A stretch of DNA of 64,000 nucleotides. Origin: Streptomyces sp. V4I2 (GTDB lineage: Bacteria; Actinomycetota; Actinomycetes; Streptomycetales; Streptomycetaceae). Under the pieces are notes generated by a model. That model searched no databases. It saw only the letters and a program-made list of their open reading frames with translations, and had not been told where the DNA came from. This document shows, one piece after another, positions 10,557-18,407 of the stretch. Position 1 is the stretch's first letter. The number at the start of each line of letters is the position of its first letter. The translations under genes and the position numbers were made by a program. The stretch is taken from assembly GCF_030817655.1 (NCBI RefSeq), contig NZ_JAUSZM010000003.1:6324001-6388000 (forward strand), written 5' to 3'.

Positions 10557-11780
10557 TCAGGGGCGGGATACGGACGGCACCACCCGGCCGGTGACCTCCC
10601 CCAGACCTACCCGGACGCCGTCCGGACCGGGGGCCCAGGCCGACAGAGTCACCACGTCGCCGTCCTCGAGGAACGTCTGCTTGCCGGCGGGGAGTTCGAG
10701 GGCGTCGCGGCCGTTCCAGGTCAGTTCCAGCAGCGATCCCCGTTCCCGCTCGGAAGGGCCGCTCACCGTCCCGGAGCCGTACAGGTCGCCGGTGCGCAGG
10801 GAGGCGCCGTTGACGGTCATGTGGGCCAGCTGCTGGGCGGCCGTCCAGTACATGGTGGAGAAGGGGGGCTCGGAGACGACGTGGCCGTTGACGGCGACCG
10901 AGATGCGCAGGTCGTAGCCGCCGGGTTCGTCGTCGGTGTCGTCCAGGTACGGCAGCAGCGGGTGCGTCCGCTCCGGGGGCGTCACCAGCGCCGACTCCAG
11001 GGCGTCCAGCGGCGTGATCCACGCCGACACGGAGGTGGCGAAGGACTTGCCGAGGAACGGGCCGAGCGGGACGTACTCCCAGGCCTGGATGTCGCGAGCG
11101 GACCAGTCGTTCAACAGGCACAGCCCGAAGACGTGCTCGCGGAAGTCGGCGAGTGCGACCTGCTCGCCCATCCGGGAGGGCGTCCCGACCACGAAGCCGA
11201 CCTCGGCCTCGATGTCCAGGCGGACCGAGGGCCCGAAGACGGGCGCCGGGTCGGAAGCGGCCTTTCGCTGCCCCGACGGGCGTACGACGTCCGTGCCGGA
11301 CACCACTACCGTGCCGGAGCGGCCGTGGTAGCCGATCGGCAGGTGCTTCCAGTTGGGGGTCAGGGAGTCGGCGGCGTCCGGGCGGAACATCCGGCCGACG
11401 TTCCGGGCGTGGTTCTCGGAGGCGTAGAAGTCGACGTAGTCCGCCACCTCGAAGGGGAGGTGCAGGGTCACGGCGGACAGGGGGTGGAACAGCGGCTCGA
11501 TGATCTCGCGGTGCGACGGCACCGTCACCCATCCCGTCAGCGCGCGTCGTACGTCCGACCAGGCGGTGCGGCCCGCGGCGAGCAGTGGGTTCAGGGAGGG
11601 GCGCGCGAGGAGGGAGACGTACGGGGAGCCGAGGGCCGCGGCCGCCGCGCCCGCGTCCAGCACGTGGTCGCCGAGACGGACACCCACCCGGCGATCGTCG
11701 GATCCGGGGAGCGAGAACACGCCGTACGGGAGGTTGTGCGGGCCGAAGGGGTCGCCCTCGGGGACATCGAAGGGGGGCAT
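10557..11780 (-). CDS. Fumarylacetoacetase
   Basis: Fumarylacetoacetase hydrolyses 4-fumarylacetoacetate to fumarate and acetoacetate, the last step of tyrosine/homogentisate breakdown. The 407-residue product has the family's N-terminal domain (GPHNLPYGVFSLPG; LDAGAAAAALG) and the metal-dependent catalytic domain. Visible there are DFYASENHARNVGRMFRPD, the metal-site acidic residues in LDIEAEVGFVVG, NDWSARDIQAWEYVPLGPFLGKS, and GSGTVSGPSERERGSLLELTW. It starts at MPPFDVP, preceded by GTGAGG; the upstream extension is unlike the family. No other tyrosine catabolism gene is adjacent, so it looks monocistronic, as in other Streptomyces. Confidence 0.93.
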   Translation of the reverse strand: MPPFDVPEGDPFGPHNLPYGVFSLPGSDDRRVGVRLGDHVLDAGAAAAALGSPYVSLLARPSLNPLLAAGRTAWSDVRRALTGWVTVPSHREIIEPLFHPLSAVTLHLPFEVADYVDFYASENHARNVGRMFRPDAADSLTPNWKHLPIGYHGRSGTVVVSGTDVVRPSGQRKAASDPAPVFGPSVRLDIEAEVGFVVGTPSRMGEQVALADFREHVFGLCLLNDWSARDIQAWEYVPLGPFLGKSFATSVSAWITPLDALESALVTPPERTHPLLPYLDDTDDEPGGYDLRISVAVNGHVVSEPPFSTMYWTAAQQLAHMTVNGASLRTGDLYGSGTVSGPSERERGSLLELTWNGRDALELPAGKQTFLEDGDVVTLSAWAPGPDGVRVGLGEVTGRVVPSVSRP

Positions 11781-11907
11781 GGGTGCTGCCTCACTCTCGT
11801 GCGTACCGTGCGTTCGATGTGGTCGCGCCACACGCTGTCGGGCCACACGTTACGGCTGAGTTGCCTGTTCTGGGCAGGCCGCACCCCTGGCGCACCCCTT
11901 GCGCAGG

Positions 11908-12384
11908 TCACGGCCCCTCGGGCGCCCGCTGCCAGGTCAGGAAGTCCGCGATCAACTCCGGTGGGTTGGCCGCCTCGGTGGCCTCGATCTCCCAGCCGGG
12001 GCAGTCCAGGTCGAAGACCACGACGGGCAGGCGGCGGCCGAAGAGCTTCTCGATACGGCCGTCCGCGTGGAGACGCCGGGCGAGGTCGATGCAGGCGTCG
12101 GCGAAGTGGAGGTTGAGCAGGTCGCGTTGGGCGTCGATCCCGTCGTCGTCCCCTATGAGCGGCAGATCCTCGTCCTCGCCCTCGTACCAGAGGCCGAGCC
12201 GCTTGATCTCGTCGACGTACAGTTCGGCACCCGTCAGGTCCTGAGGGATGTTGCCCAGCATCTCGAAGCCGTCGAGGAGCCGGCAGGCGTAGATCTCGGG
12301 CCGCAGGGCCTCGGGGAAGCGGTCCAGGATGCCGGCGGGGCCTCCCGCAGATGCGTCTGGAAAACGCTCGGCGATTCCTCCGGC
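11908..12384 (-). pseudogene. Hypothetical protein remnant lacking its 5' end
   Basis: An intact frame from ATG 12261 gives 117 residues (MLGNIPQDLTGAELYVDEIK and on), ending PELIADFLTWQRAPEGP. Protein-like sequence clearly continues upstream of that ATG (ILDRFPEALRPEIYACRLL) to a TAG at 12385-12387, with no ATG, GTG or TTG between. The natural N-terminus therefore seems to be lost, and its expected position is now occupied by the promoter of the neighbouring AhpD-like gene. The protein is acidic and soluble with no signal or membrane segment. I do not recognise the family. An alternative is a functional 117-residue protein from ATG 12261. Confidence 0.5.
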
Positions 12385-12389
12385 CTACC

Positions 12390-12416
12390 TGTCACAACCG
12401 CTGCCTCCGACCCGTC
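12390..12416 (+). promoter_or_regulatory. ECF41-type sigma factor promoter
   Basis: TGTCACA (12390-12396), a 16-base spacer, then CGTC (12413-12416). This equals the published ECF41 target consensus (TGTCACA-N16-CGTC). ECF41 sigma factors normally drive a gene for a carboxymuconolactone decarboxylase, oxidoreductase or epimerase, and the next gene (12481) is a carboxymuconolactone decarboxylase-type protein. Transcription would start near 12422, leaving a ~60-base leader. Confidence 0.8.
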
Positions 12417-12480
12417 AGTGCAGTGAGACCGAGAACAAGAACGAGCACGAGCACGATCACACTGACACAGGAGGCACACC

Positions 12481-12942
12481 ATGCAGGCACGGATGACGAA
12501 CCCGGCGTACGTCCTTCCCGGCGCCATGAAGGGCATCGGCACCATGTTCCAGGCGATCGGCGAGTCCGGACTGTCGCAGGAGGTGGCGGAGATCGTCGCG
12601 CTGCGCGCCAGCCAGATCAACGGCTGCGGCGCCTGCGTCCACGGCCATGTGCACAACCTGCGCAAGGCCGGGACGAGCGAGGAGCGCATCGCGTCCGTCG
12701 CCGCCTGGCGCGAGGCGCCCTATTTCTCCGACGCCGAACGGGCGGCGCTCCAGCTGACCGAGTCGGTCACCCGCCTCGCCGACCGTTCCCACGAGTCGGT
12801 GCCGGACGCGCTGTGGGACGAGGTCGCCGACCACTTCGACGAGAAGGAACTGTCGGCGATCATCCTCACCATCGCCCTCACCAACCTGTTCAACCGCATC
12901 AACACCACCATCAAGGAGCCGGCCGGCACGACCTGGGGATGA
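12481..12942 (+). CDS. Carboxymuconolactone decarboxylase / AhpD-like protein
   Basis: A 153-residue all-helical protein of the CMD/AhpD superfamily. The redox motif CGACVHGH (Cys49, Cys52, His56) is the AhpD alkylhydroperoxidase-type CxxC-xxxH active site, so a peroxidase or disulfide-reductase function is likely; true decarboxylases lack the cysteine pair. Conserved helices follow (VALRASQINGC; SAIILTIALTNLFNRINTTI). The ribosome site is AGGAGG about 8 bases before the ATG. It is driven by an ECF41-type promoter. Proteins of this class are the usual single targets of ECF41 sigma factors, but no sigma gene is adjacent here. It ends 6 bases from the convergent lipoprotein gene. Confidence 0.9.
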   Translation: MQARMTNPAYVLPGAMKGIGTMFQAIGESGLSQEVAEIVALRASQINGCGACVHGHVHNLRKAGTSEERIASVAAWREAPYFSDAERAALQLTESVTRLADRSHESVPDALWDEVADHFDEKELSAIILTIALTNLFNRINTTIKEPAGTTWG

Positions 12943-12948
12943 CCGACG

Positions 12949-13359
12949 TCACGAGGTGCAGACGTCCTTCAGTTCGTCGGCTGCCGCGTCGATCTTGCTG
13001 GTGTCCGGGTTCGTGTCGCCGTCCAGGATGGCCTTGTTGTAGTCCTTGATCGCCTGGTTCAGGTCGTCGGCGGCCTTGTCGACCTTGTTGTCGTCGGTGT
13101 CGTCGTTGATCTTGTCGAGGTTCTTCTCGATCGTGTCGATCGACTCGTCCGTGCGCGAGGGGTCCTTCGCCACGTCCCAGCCGGCCTCGTGGATCTCCTT
13201 GAGGCTGTCGGAGATCGTGTCGGCGTTGGACAGGCAGCCCAGCGAGTTGTCGAAGTCGTCGGGGTCGCAGGCGGTGGCGAGCCCGACGGTCAGGACGACT
13301 CCGGCCACGGCGGTGGCGAGGGTGGTGATACGGCGGTGGCGCGGACGGTTCGCGGACAT
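12949..13359 (-). CDS. Small secreted lipoprotein, function unknown
   Basis: A 136-residue protein with a basic N-terminus (MSANRPRHRR), a hydrophobic stretch and a lipobox-like LATAC at residues ~27-31, so it is probably lipid-anchored at the outer face of the membrane. The mature part is very acidic, helical and Asp/Lys/Ile-rich (ESIDTIEKNLDKINDDTDDN; KAADDLNQAIKDYNKA), with two further cysteines (SLGC and the C-terminal DVCTS) that may form a disulfide. It resembles the numerous small Streptomyces lipoproteins of unknown role; I cannot assign a family. A GGTGTAG-TCCG-CTACACC dyad lies about 90 bases upstream. Confidence 0.75.
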   Translation of the reverse strand: MSANRPRHRRITTLATAVAGVVLTVGLATACDPDDFDNSLGCLSNADTISDSLKEIHEAGWDVAKDPSRTDESIDTIEKNLDKINDDTDDNKVDKAADDLNQAIKDYNKAILDGDTNPDTSKIDAAADELKDVCTS

Positions 13360-13445
13360 GGGGCTGGTCCTTTCGTAGAGGATCTCTGCCCCTTACGATC
13401 CCGTCGCCCGCCCGCCGCCACGAGGGAACGGCCACCCGTATCCGT

Positions 13446-13463
13446 GGTGTAGTCCGCTACACC
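13446..13463. promoter_or_regulatory. Inverted repeat upstream of the lipoprotein gene
   Basis: GGTGTAG (13446-13452), TCCG loop, CTACACC (13457-13463): perfect 7-bp arms. It lies ~90 bases upstream of the lipoprotein start, between it and the GH53 gene end. It could be an operator or a weak transcript hairpin. Confidence 0.4.
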
Positions 13464-13523
13464 GGTCCCTGCCGGTCCCCGCCGTTCCCCGCCCCTGACA
13501 GGCCCCGCGGCCCGCCCTACGAC

Positions 13524-13580
13524 CGGTAGCGACCCAGGGTCCTCAGCCCCGGTAGCGCCCCAGCGTCCTCAGCCCCGGCA
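13524..13580. repeat. 26-bp tandem duplication at the 3' end of the GH53 gene
   Basis: The block CCTCAGCCCC-GGTAGCG-CCCAG-GT occurs at 13541 and again, with a few mismatches, at 13567, a period of 26 bases. In the coding frame it repeats the gene's final residues (LRTLGRYR). Because 26 is not a multiple of 3 the second copy lies after the stop in another frame. Confidence 0.75.
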
Positions 13581-14679
13581 GTGCCCGGTCCTCGAAGTCG
13601 AACAGCGCGAGGTTCTCCCACGCGTTGCCGGAGGTCGGGTCCTCGGGGTTCCAGCCGCTGCCGGCGCGGTAGGTCCACACGCCTTCCCAGTAGCAGTAGC
13701 CGAGCCCCTGCCCGCCGGGGACGGCGGCCGCGAGGTCGGCCACCGCGCGCAGCCAGGCCGCCTGGCCCGCGGGCGTGGCGGGGTAGCCGGGCGTGAGCTG
13801 CGAGGGGTCGTTCATGATGTCGTTGATGTCGTCCTCGCTCTCCAGCGTGAACGGGTACGCCGTCTCGGCGATCACGCACGGCTTGCCGTAACGGGCCGTG
13901 ATGTCGGCCATGTTGGCGGCGGCCTGCTCCACCGACCCGTGCCAGAAGGGGTAGTAGGAGAGCCCGATGATGTCGAAGTCGACGCCGTAGGAGACCGCGT
14001 TGTCGAACCACCACCGGTACAGCCCGTTGTCGCCGCCGTTGGCCAGGTGGAGGATCGTGCGGATGCGCGGCTGGGTGTCGCGGGCGGCGCTGAGGCCGGC
14101 CTTGAGGAAGGCGGCGAGGTTGTCCCAGTGCTCCCAGTTGCCGTCGGGCCAGAGCATGCCGCCGTTCAGCTCGTTGCCGATCTGCACCAGCTCGGCCGGG
14201 GTGCCCTGCCGGCGCAGTGCGCCGAGGACGTCGGCGGTGTGGTCGTAGACGGCCCTGCTCAGGCCTGCCACGTCCAGGTCGGCCCAGGCGGCCGGCTTGG
14301 TCTGGTGCGCCGGGTCCGCCCAGGTGTCGGAGTAGTGGAAGTCGACCCAGATGCCGATGCCGGCTCGCTTCAGGCGCCGGGCCAGCGGGAGGACGCGGGC
14401 CTTGTTGTTGTAGCCGTCGGCCGGGTTGACCCACACCTTGAGGCGGGCGTGGGTGACGCCCGAGTCGGCGAGGATGCGCACCGGGTCCTGGCGGCGGCCG
14501 TCGGCCGTGCGGAACACGGCGCCGTGGTCCTCGTTCTTCGGCAGCGAGGAGATGTCGACGCCGCGGATCTCCAGACGGCGACGATCCCCGGCCGTCGAGG
14601 CGACGGCGGGCGCCGCGCCCAGCACGGGGATCGCCAGTGCGGCGGCTCCGGCGGCGGTCAGAACACTGCGTCTGCGCAT
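13543..14679 (-). CDS. Secreted arabinogalactan endo-beta-1,4-galactanase (GH53)
   Basis: GH53 enzymes cut beta-1,4-galactan backbones of plant type I arabinogalactan outside the cell. The 378-residue precursor starts with a twin-arginine-type signal (MRRRSVLTAAGAAALAIPVL). The catalytic pair is visible: Glu170 in VQIGNELNGGMLWP (acid/base) and Glu272 in CVIAETAYPF (nucleophile). Other family motifs are RGVDISSLPKNED, HARLKVWVNPADGYNN and WVDFHYSDTWADPAHQTKPAAW. It lies 58 bases downstream of GH42 on the same strand, probably one transcript, with a ribosome site GAAGGGA. Its 3' end is duplicated (26-bp tandem repeat). Confidence 0.95.
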   Translation of the reverse strand: MRRRSVLTAAGAAALAIPVLGAAPAVASTAGDRRRLEIRGVDISSLPKNEDHGAVFRTADGRRQDPVRILADSGVTHARLKVWVNPADGYNNKARVLPLARRLKRAGIGIWVDFHYSDTWADPAHQTKPAAWADLDVAGLSRAVYDHTADVLGALRRQGTPAELVQIGNELNGGMLWPDGNWEHWDNLAAFLKAGLSAARDTQPRIRTILHLANGGDNGLYRWWFDNAVSYGVDFDIIGLSYYPFWHGSVEQAAANMADITARYGKPCVIAETAYPFTLESEDDINDIMNDPSQLTPGYPATPAGQAAWLRAVADLAAAVPGGQGLGYCYWEGVWTYRAGSGWNPEDPTSGNAWENLALFDFEDRALPGLRTLGRYRG

Positions 14680-14737
14680 GTCAGGGTCCCTTCAAGGTAC
14701 AGGTCACAAGGGGAAGAGAAGATTCAGGAGAGCGAGC

Positions 14738-16738
14738 TCAGCGGGGCTCGCGAAACACCTCGACGGCTCCGGCCGGCACGGCGGCCCGGCTCCCGTCCGC
14801 CAGCACCACCTTCACGTCGGCACCGCTGTGGTTGATGGCGAACCGGAAGGAGCCCGACTCGCCCTCCCGTACGACGAGTTCGACGTCCCGGGGCAGATCG
14901 ACGGGCGTGATGCCCGCGTCCGCGAGGGCGAGGTCCACCACCGCCGCCAGATCGCCACCGGTCAGCCGGGTGGCCAGATACCAGGCGGCCCCGTCGCCGA
15001 GCGCGCGCCGGGTGAGCGCCGGCCGTCCCGCCGTACGCCCGTCGGCGAAGACGGCCACGGTCTCGCAGCCGTCGCCGGGGACGACGTACTCGGACCACAC
15101 ATCGGCCTCGAACACCTCCCCGGCCGTTGTCCGTACGGCGATCCGCTCGCCCGGCAGCAACGGGTCGAACTCCTCGACGGTCAGCCCGAGTACGTCCCGC
15201 AGCGCCCCCGGATACGCCCCGGGGTGCACGGCGTCGTGTTCGTCGACGATGCCGGAGAAGTAGGAGACCAGGAGGGTGCCGCCGCGCGCGACGTACCGCT
15301 CCAGGTCGGCGGCGACCGAGGCGGGTGCCGAGTACAGCTGGGGGACGACGAGCAGCGGGTACCGCGAGGGATCGACCTCGCCCAACCCGGCCGGCGCGAA
15401 GAAGTCCACGGTCAGATGCCGGTCGTACAGGGCCTCGTAGAACGCGTCCAGCCGCTCCCGGGCGTCCAGGGCCTCGCTCGGCCGCCACTCCAGTCCCTGG
15501 GCCCACCAGGAGTCCCAGGACCAGACCATGGCCACGTCGGCGCGGGTGCGGGTACCCCGGAGATCCGCCAGGTCCGCGATCCGGCGGCCCAGATCAGTGA
15601 CCTCCCGCCACACACGCGTCCCCGTCCCGCCGTGCGGCAGCATCGACGAGTGGAACTTCTCAGCGCCGCTGCGGGACTGCCGCCACTGGAAGAACAGCGC
15701 GCCCTCGGAGCCGCGGGCGACGTGCCCGAGGGAGTTGCGGGCCATCTGGCCCGGCTCCTTGGCGGGGTTGTGCGCTTGCCAGTTGACGCCCGACGGGGAG
15801 TGTTCGAGCAGCAGCCAGGGGCCGCCGCCCGCGACCGAGCGGGTGAGGTCGGCGGCGAGGGCGAGATTGACGTGGGTGCGGCGGCCGTCGGTGATCAGGT
15901 AGTGGTCGTTGGTGACGAGGTCGACCTCGCCCGCCCAGGCCCAGTAGTCGATGGAGGCGCACTGGCTGGGCGCGACCATGAAGTTGGTGGTCACGGGCAC
16001 GCCGGGGGACAGTCGGTGCAGGATGTCCCGCTCGGCGACGAAGTTGGCGCGGGCCTGGCCGTCCGCGAACCGCTGGAAGTCCAGCTGCTGGGCCGGGTTG
16101 CCCACCGTGGGTGTGGCCCGGGGCACGCCGATCTCCTCCCAGTCGCCGTAGAGCTGGCCCCAGAAGGCGGTGCCCCAGGCCTGGTTGAGGGCGCCGAGGG
16201 TGCCGTAGCGGTCCTGGAGCCAGGCCCGGAAGGCGTCGGCGCAGGTGTCGCAGAAGCAGCTGAGCACGGGTGCGCCGTACTCGTTGTGCACGTGCCACAT
16301 CGCTACGGCCGGATGACGGCCGTAGCGCTCGCCGATCCGTGAGGTGATCGAAGCGGCAGCCGCCCGGTAGTCCGGGTTGGAGTGGCAGATCGCCCCGCGT
16401 GATCCGAACGCCAGCCGCACGCCCTCCCGGGTCACTGGCAGCGCCTCCGGATGGGCGCGGTAGAACCAGGCGGGCGGTACGACGGTCGGTGTCGCCAGGT
16501 CCACGCATATCCCGGCCTCGTCGAGCATGCCGATGATGTGGTCGAGCCACTCGAAGTCGTACTCGCCGGGCCGGGGCTCGATCCTCGACCACGCGAAGAT
16601 GCCGAGCGAGACCATGGTGACGCCGGCCTCACGCATCAGCCGTACGTCCTCCTCCCACACCTCCTGCGGCCACTGCTCGGGGTTGTAGTCGCCCCCGAAG
16701 GCGAGTGGCAGGCGGTCGTGCGGGGCGGCGGAGGGCAT
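14738..16738 (-). CDS. Beta-galactosidase (GH42)
   Basis: This cytoplasmic enzyme should release galactose from imported galacto-oligosaccharides. The 666-residue product has the GH42 catalytic barrel: acid/base Glu153 in MWHVHNEYGAPV, nucleophile Glu312 in LLLEHSPSGVNW, and the structural zinc cysteines (Cys118, then CFCDTC at 161-166). A trimerisation domain (~395-600) and a small C-terminal beta domain follow. There is no signal peptide. The start MPSAAPHDRL was chosen because the family begins with the PLAFGGDYNPEQWP block just after it; the longer ORF to 16954 reads through a low-complexity repeat. It is divergent from the sugar transporter and followed by GH53. Confidence 0.95.
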   Translation of the reverse strand: MPSAAPHDRLPLAFGGDYNPEQWPQEVWEEDVRLMREAGVTMVSLGIFAWSRIEPRPGEYDFEWLDHIIGMLDEAGICVDLATPTVVPPAWFYRAHPEALPVTREGVRLAFGSRGAICHSNPDYRAAAASITSRIGERYGRHPAVAMWHVHNEYGAPVLSCFCDTCADAFRAWLQDRYGTLGALNQAWGTAFWGQLYGDWEEIGVPRATPTVGNPAQQLDFQRFADGQARANFVAERDILHRLSPGVPVTTNFMVAPSQCASIDYWAWAGEVDLVTNDHYLITDGRRTHVNLALAADLTRSVAGGGPWLLLEHSPSGVNWQAHNPAKEPGQMARNSLGHVARGSEGALFFQWRQSRSGAEKFHSSMLPHGGTGTRVWREVTDLGRRIADLADLRGTRTRADVAMVWSWDSWWAQGLEWRPSEALDARERLDAFYEALYDRHLTVDFFAPAGLGEVDPSRYPLLVVPQLYSAPASVAADLERYVARGGTLLVSYFSGIVDEHDAVHPGAYPGALRDVLGLTVEEFDPLLPGERIAVRTTAGEVFEADVWSEYVVPGDGCETVAVFADGRTAGRPALTRRALGDGAAWYLATRLTGGDLAAVVDLALADAGITPVDLPRDVELVVREGESGSFRFAINHSGADVKVVLADGSRAAVPAGAVEVFREPR

Positions 16739-16751
16739 GCGGTGACTCCCA

Positions 16752-16810
16752 GGATCGAGGACGGGGATCGAGGACGGGGATCGAGGACGGGATCGAGGAC
16801 GAGGATCGGG
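16752..16810. repeat. 13-bp tandem repeat in the GH42 5' leader
   Basis: The unit GGATCGAGGACGG begins at 16752, 16765, 16778 and 16790, with a partial copy at 16803, so the period is 13 bases with one of 12. It lies between the operator-like site and the GH42 start, so it would be transcribed in the leader. It has no hairpin symmetry. Confidence 0.85.
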
Positions 16811-16840
16811 CACAGGAATCGGCAGAGGTGACGCCCTGTT

Positions 16841-16859
16841 TCTGTGATCGTGCACAGTA
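16841..16859. promoter_or_regulatory. Operator-like dyad, GH42-proximal copy
   Basis: TCTGTGATCGTGCACAGTA contains the dyad CTGTG-ATCGTG-CACAG with a central CG, the form typical of LacI-family operators. An exact inverted 19-bp copy is at 16939-16957. The probable binder is the LacI protein encoded at 20325. Confidence 0.75.
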
Positions 16860-16913
16860 CCGATGAGCGCTGACATCGGCGGGCAACAAGTAGGTAACCC
16901 CAGGCACCCGCCA

Positions 16914-16942
16914 TTGACAAGGGGCCGAAACAATTCTCTACT
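16914..16942 (+). promoter_or_regulatory. Vegetative-type promoter for the sugar importer operon
   Basis: -35 TTGACA (16914-16919), 17-base spacer, -10 TCTACT (16937-16942). The -10 element overlaps the start of the second operator copy (16939), so a bound repressor would block polymerase. The start of transcription would be about 125 bases upstream of the binding-protein gene. Confidence 0.65.
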
Positions 16943-16957
16943 GTGCACGATCACAGA
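16939..16957. promoter_or_regulatory. Operator-like dyad, importer-proximal copy
   Basis: TACTGTGCACGATCACAGA is the exact reverse complement of 16841-16859, 98 bases away. It covers the -10 and presumed start region of the importer promoter. Two matching sites on one divergent region suggest that a dimeric or tetrameric repressor controls both directions. Confidence 0.78.
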
Positions 16958-17075
16958 GCCGCGCGGCCCTCGCGCACAGCCCCTCGGTCACGTGTCGCAG
17001 CTCCTCCCCCCACGGCGGTCGCCGCGAACGCGAGACGTTCCGAGGTGGGCTCGTTCTCAGTCAGGGGAGATGTAG

Positions 17076-18407
17076 ATGTCGATCAACCGCCGCCAGATCA
17101 GCAGGCGCAGCATTCTCGCCGGGGCCGCCGCCCTCGGCCTCACCAGCACCCTCGCCGCCTGCGGCGGTTCCGACGACGAAGACTCCGGAGAGAGCAGCGG
17201 GCCGGTCAAGCTGACCTACTGGTCGTGGGCGCCGAACATGGAGAAGGTCGCCGCGATCTGGAACAAGAAGAACCCGGACATCACGGTCACCGTGTCGAAG
17301 CAGGGCAGCGGCGCCGAGATCCTCACCAAGGTGATCACGGCGAAGAAGGCGGGCAACGCGCCCGACCTGATCCAGGCCGAGTACCAGTCGCTGCCGACCC
17401 TGGTCTCCAACGACGTCCTCGCCGACATCTCGAAGTACGTCGGTGACGCGAAGGGCGAGTTCGCCGCGGGCCTGTGGGACATGGTCACCCTCGGCACCGA
17501 CGCGGTTTACGGCGTCCCGCAGGACTCCGGGCCGCTGATGTTCTACTACCGCGAGGACCTCTTCAAGGAGCACGGCCTGTCCGTGCCGAAGACCTGGACG
17601 GAGTTCGCCGAGACCGCGCGCGCCGCCAAGAAGGCCCTCCCGGACGCCTACTTGACCACCTTCTCCTCCAACGACCCGGGTCTGTTCGCGGGCCTCACCC
17701 AGCAGGCCGGCGCCAAGTGGTGGACGGTCGACGGCGACGGCAAGTGGACGGTCGGCATCGACGACGCGGCCAGCCAGAAGGTCGCCGAGTTCTGGGGCGG
17801 CCTGGTCCAGGAGGGCGTCATCGACAACCAGCCGATGTACACGCCGGCCTGGAACAACGCCCTGAACACGGGCACCCACATCGGCTGGGTCTCCGCCGTG
17901 TGGGCGCCCGGTGTGCTGGTCTCCGCCGCCCCCAAGACCGAGGGCAAGTGGCGGATGGCCCCGCTGCCGCAGTGGAAGGCCGGCGACAACGTCACCGGCA
18001 GCTGGGGCGGTTCCTCCACCGGTGTCTCCACGGACTCCAAGAACGCCGAGGCCGCGGCGAAGTTCGCGCACTGGATCAACACCGACCCTCAGGCGCTGGC
18101 CGCCCTGGTCAAGGAGGTCGGCATCTACCCGGCGGCCACGAGTGGCCAGTCCGGCGACGTCCTCACCACGCCCGCGTTCTTCCCGAACCAGAAGGACTTC
18201 TACACCACGGCCGCGGAGATAGCCGCCACCACGGCCACCGCCGCCTGGGGCCCGAACGTGCAGACCGCCTACACCGCCTTCAACGACGGTTTCGGCAAGG
18301 CCACCAAGGCGAAGAAGGAGGCCCAGTTCACCTCTGCGCTCAGCACCATGCAGTCGAAGACCTTCGACGACATGAAGGAGCAGGGCTTCGAGGTGACCGA
18401 GGCATGA
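17076..18407 (+). CDS. Sugar ABC transporter substrate-binding lipoprotein
   Basis: This extracellular binding protein (443 residues) captures the oligosaccharide for import, probably galacto-oligosaccharide given the GH53/GH42 neighbours. The N-terminus MSINRRQISRRSILAGAAAL has Tat-like arginine pairs and a lipobox ending LAAC (Cys29). The family-1 solute-binding fold is visible: KLTYWSWAPNMEKVAAIWNK, NAPDLIQAEYQSLPTL, YGVPQDSGPLMFYYREDLF, and a late VTGSWGGSSTGVS ligand loop. The ribosome site is AGGGGAGA. It is translationally coupled to permease 1 by an ATGA overlap. Confidence 0.93.
   Translation: MSINRRQISRRSILAGAAALGLTSTLAACGGSDDEDSGESSGPVKLTYWSWAPNMEKVAAIWNKKNPDITVTVSKQGSGAEILTKVITAKKAGNAPDLIQAEYQSLPTLVSNDVLADISKYVGDAKGEFAAGLWDMVTLGTDAVYGVPQDSGPLMFYYREDLFKEHGLSVPKTWTEFAETARAAKKALPDAYLTTFSSNDPGLFAGLTQQAGAKWWTVDGDGKWTVGIDDAASQKVAEFWGGLVQEGVIDNQPMYTPAWNNALNTGTHIGWVSAVWAPGVLVSAAPKTEGKWRMAPLPQWKAGDNVTGSWGGSSTGVSTDSKNAEAAAKFAHWINTDPQALAALVKEVGIYPAATSGQSGDVLTTPAFFPNQKDFYTTAAEIAATTATAAWGPNVQTAYTAFNDGFGKATKAKKEAQFTSALSTMQSKTFDDMKEQGFEVTEA

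Noticed and set aside
9407..12244. Long plus-strand frames opposite the M56 protease and fumarylacetoacetase genes
   Set aside because: Low-complexity Gly/Arg/Ser sequences, with clear enzyme families on the minus strand.
16739..16954. An N-terminal extension of GH42 to ATG 16954
   Set aside because: The extension would translate the 13-bp repeat and the operator as Pro/Arg/Ser-rich sequence, and GH42 proteins begin shortly before the GGDYNPEQW block.
16841..16957. The paired GTG-N6-CAC dyads read as Crp sites
   Set aside because: Streptomyces Crp sites have two more bases between the half-sites (GTG-N6-GNCAC). The central CG and the nearby LacI gene favour a LacI operator, though band shifts would decide.
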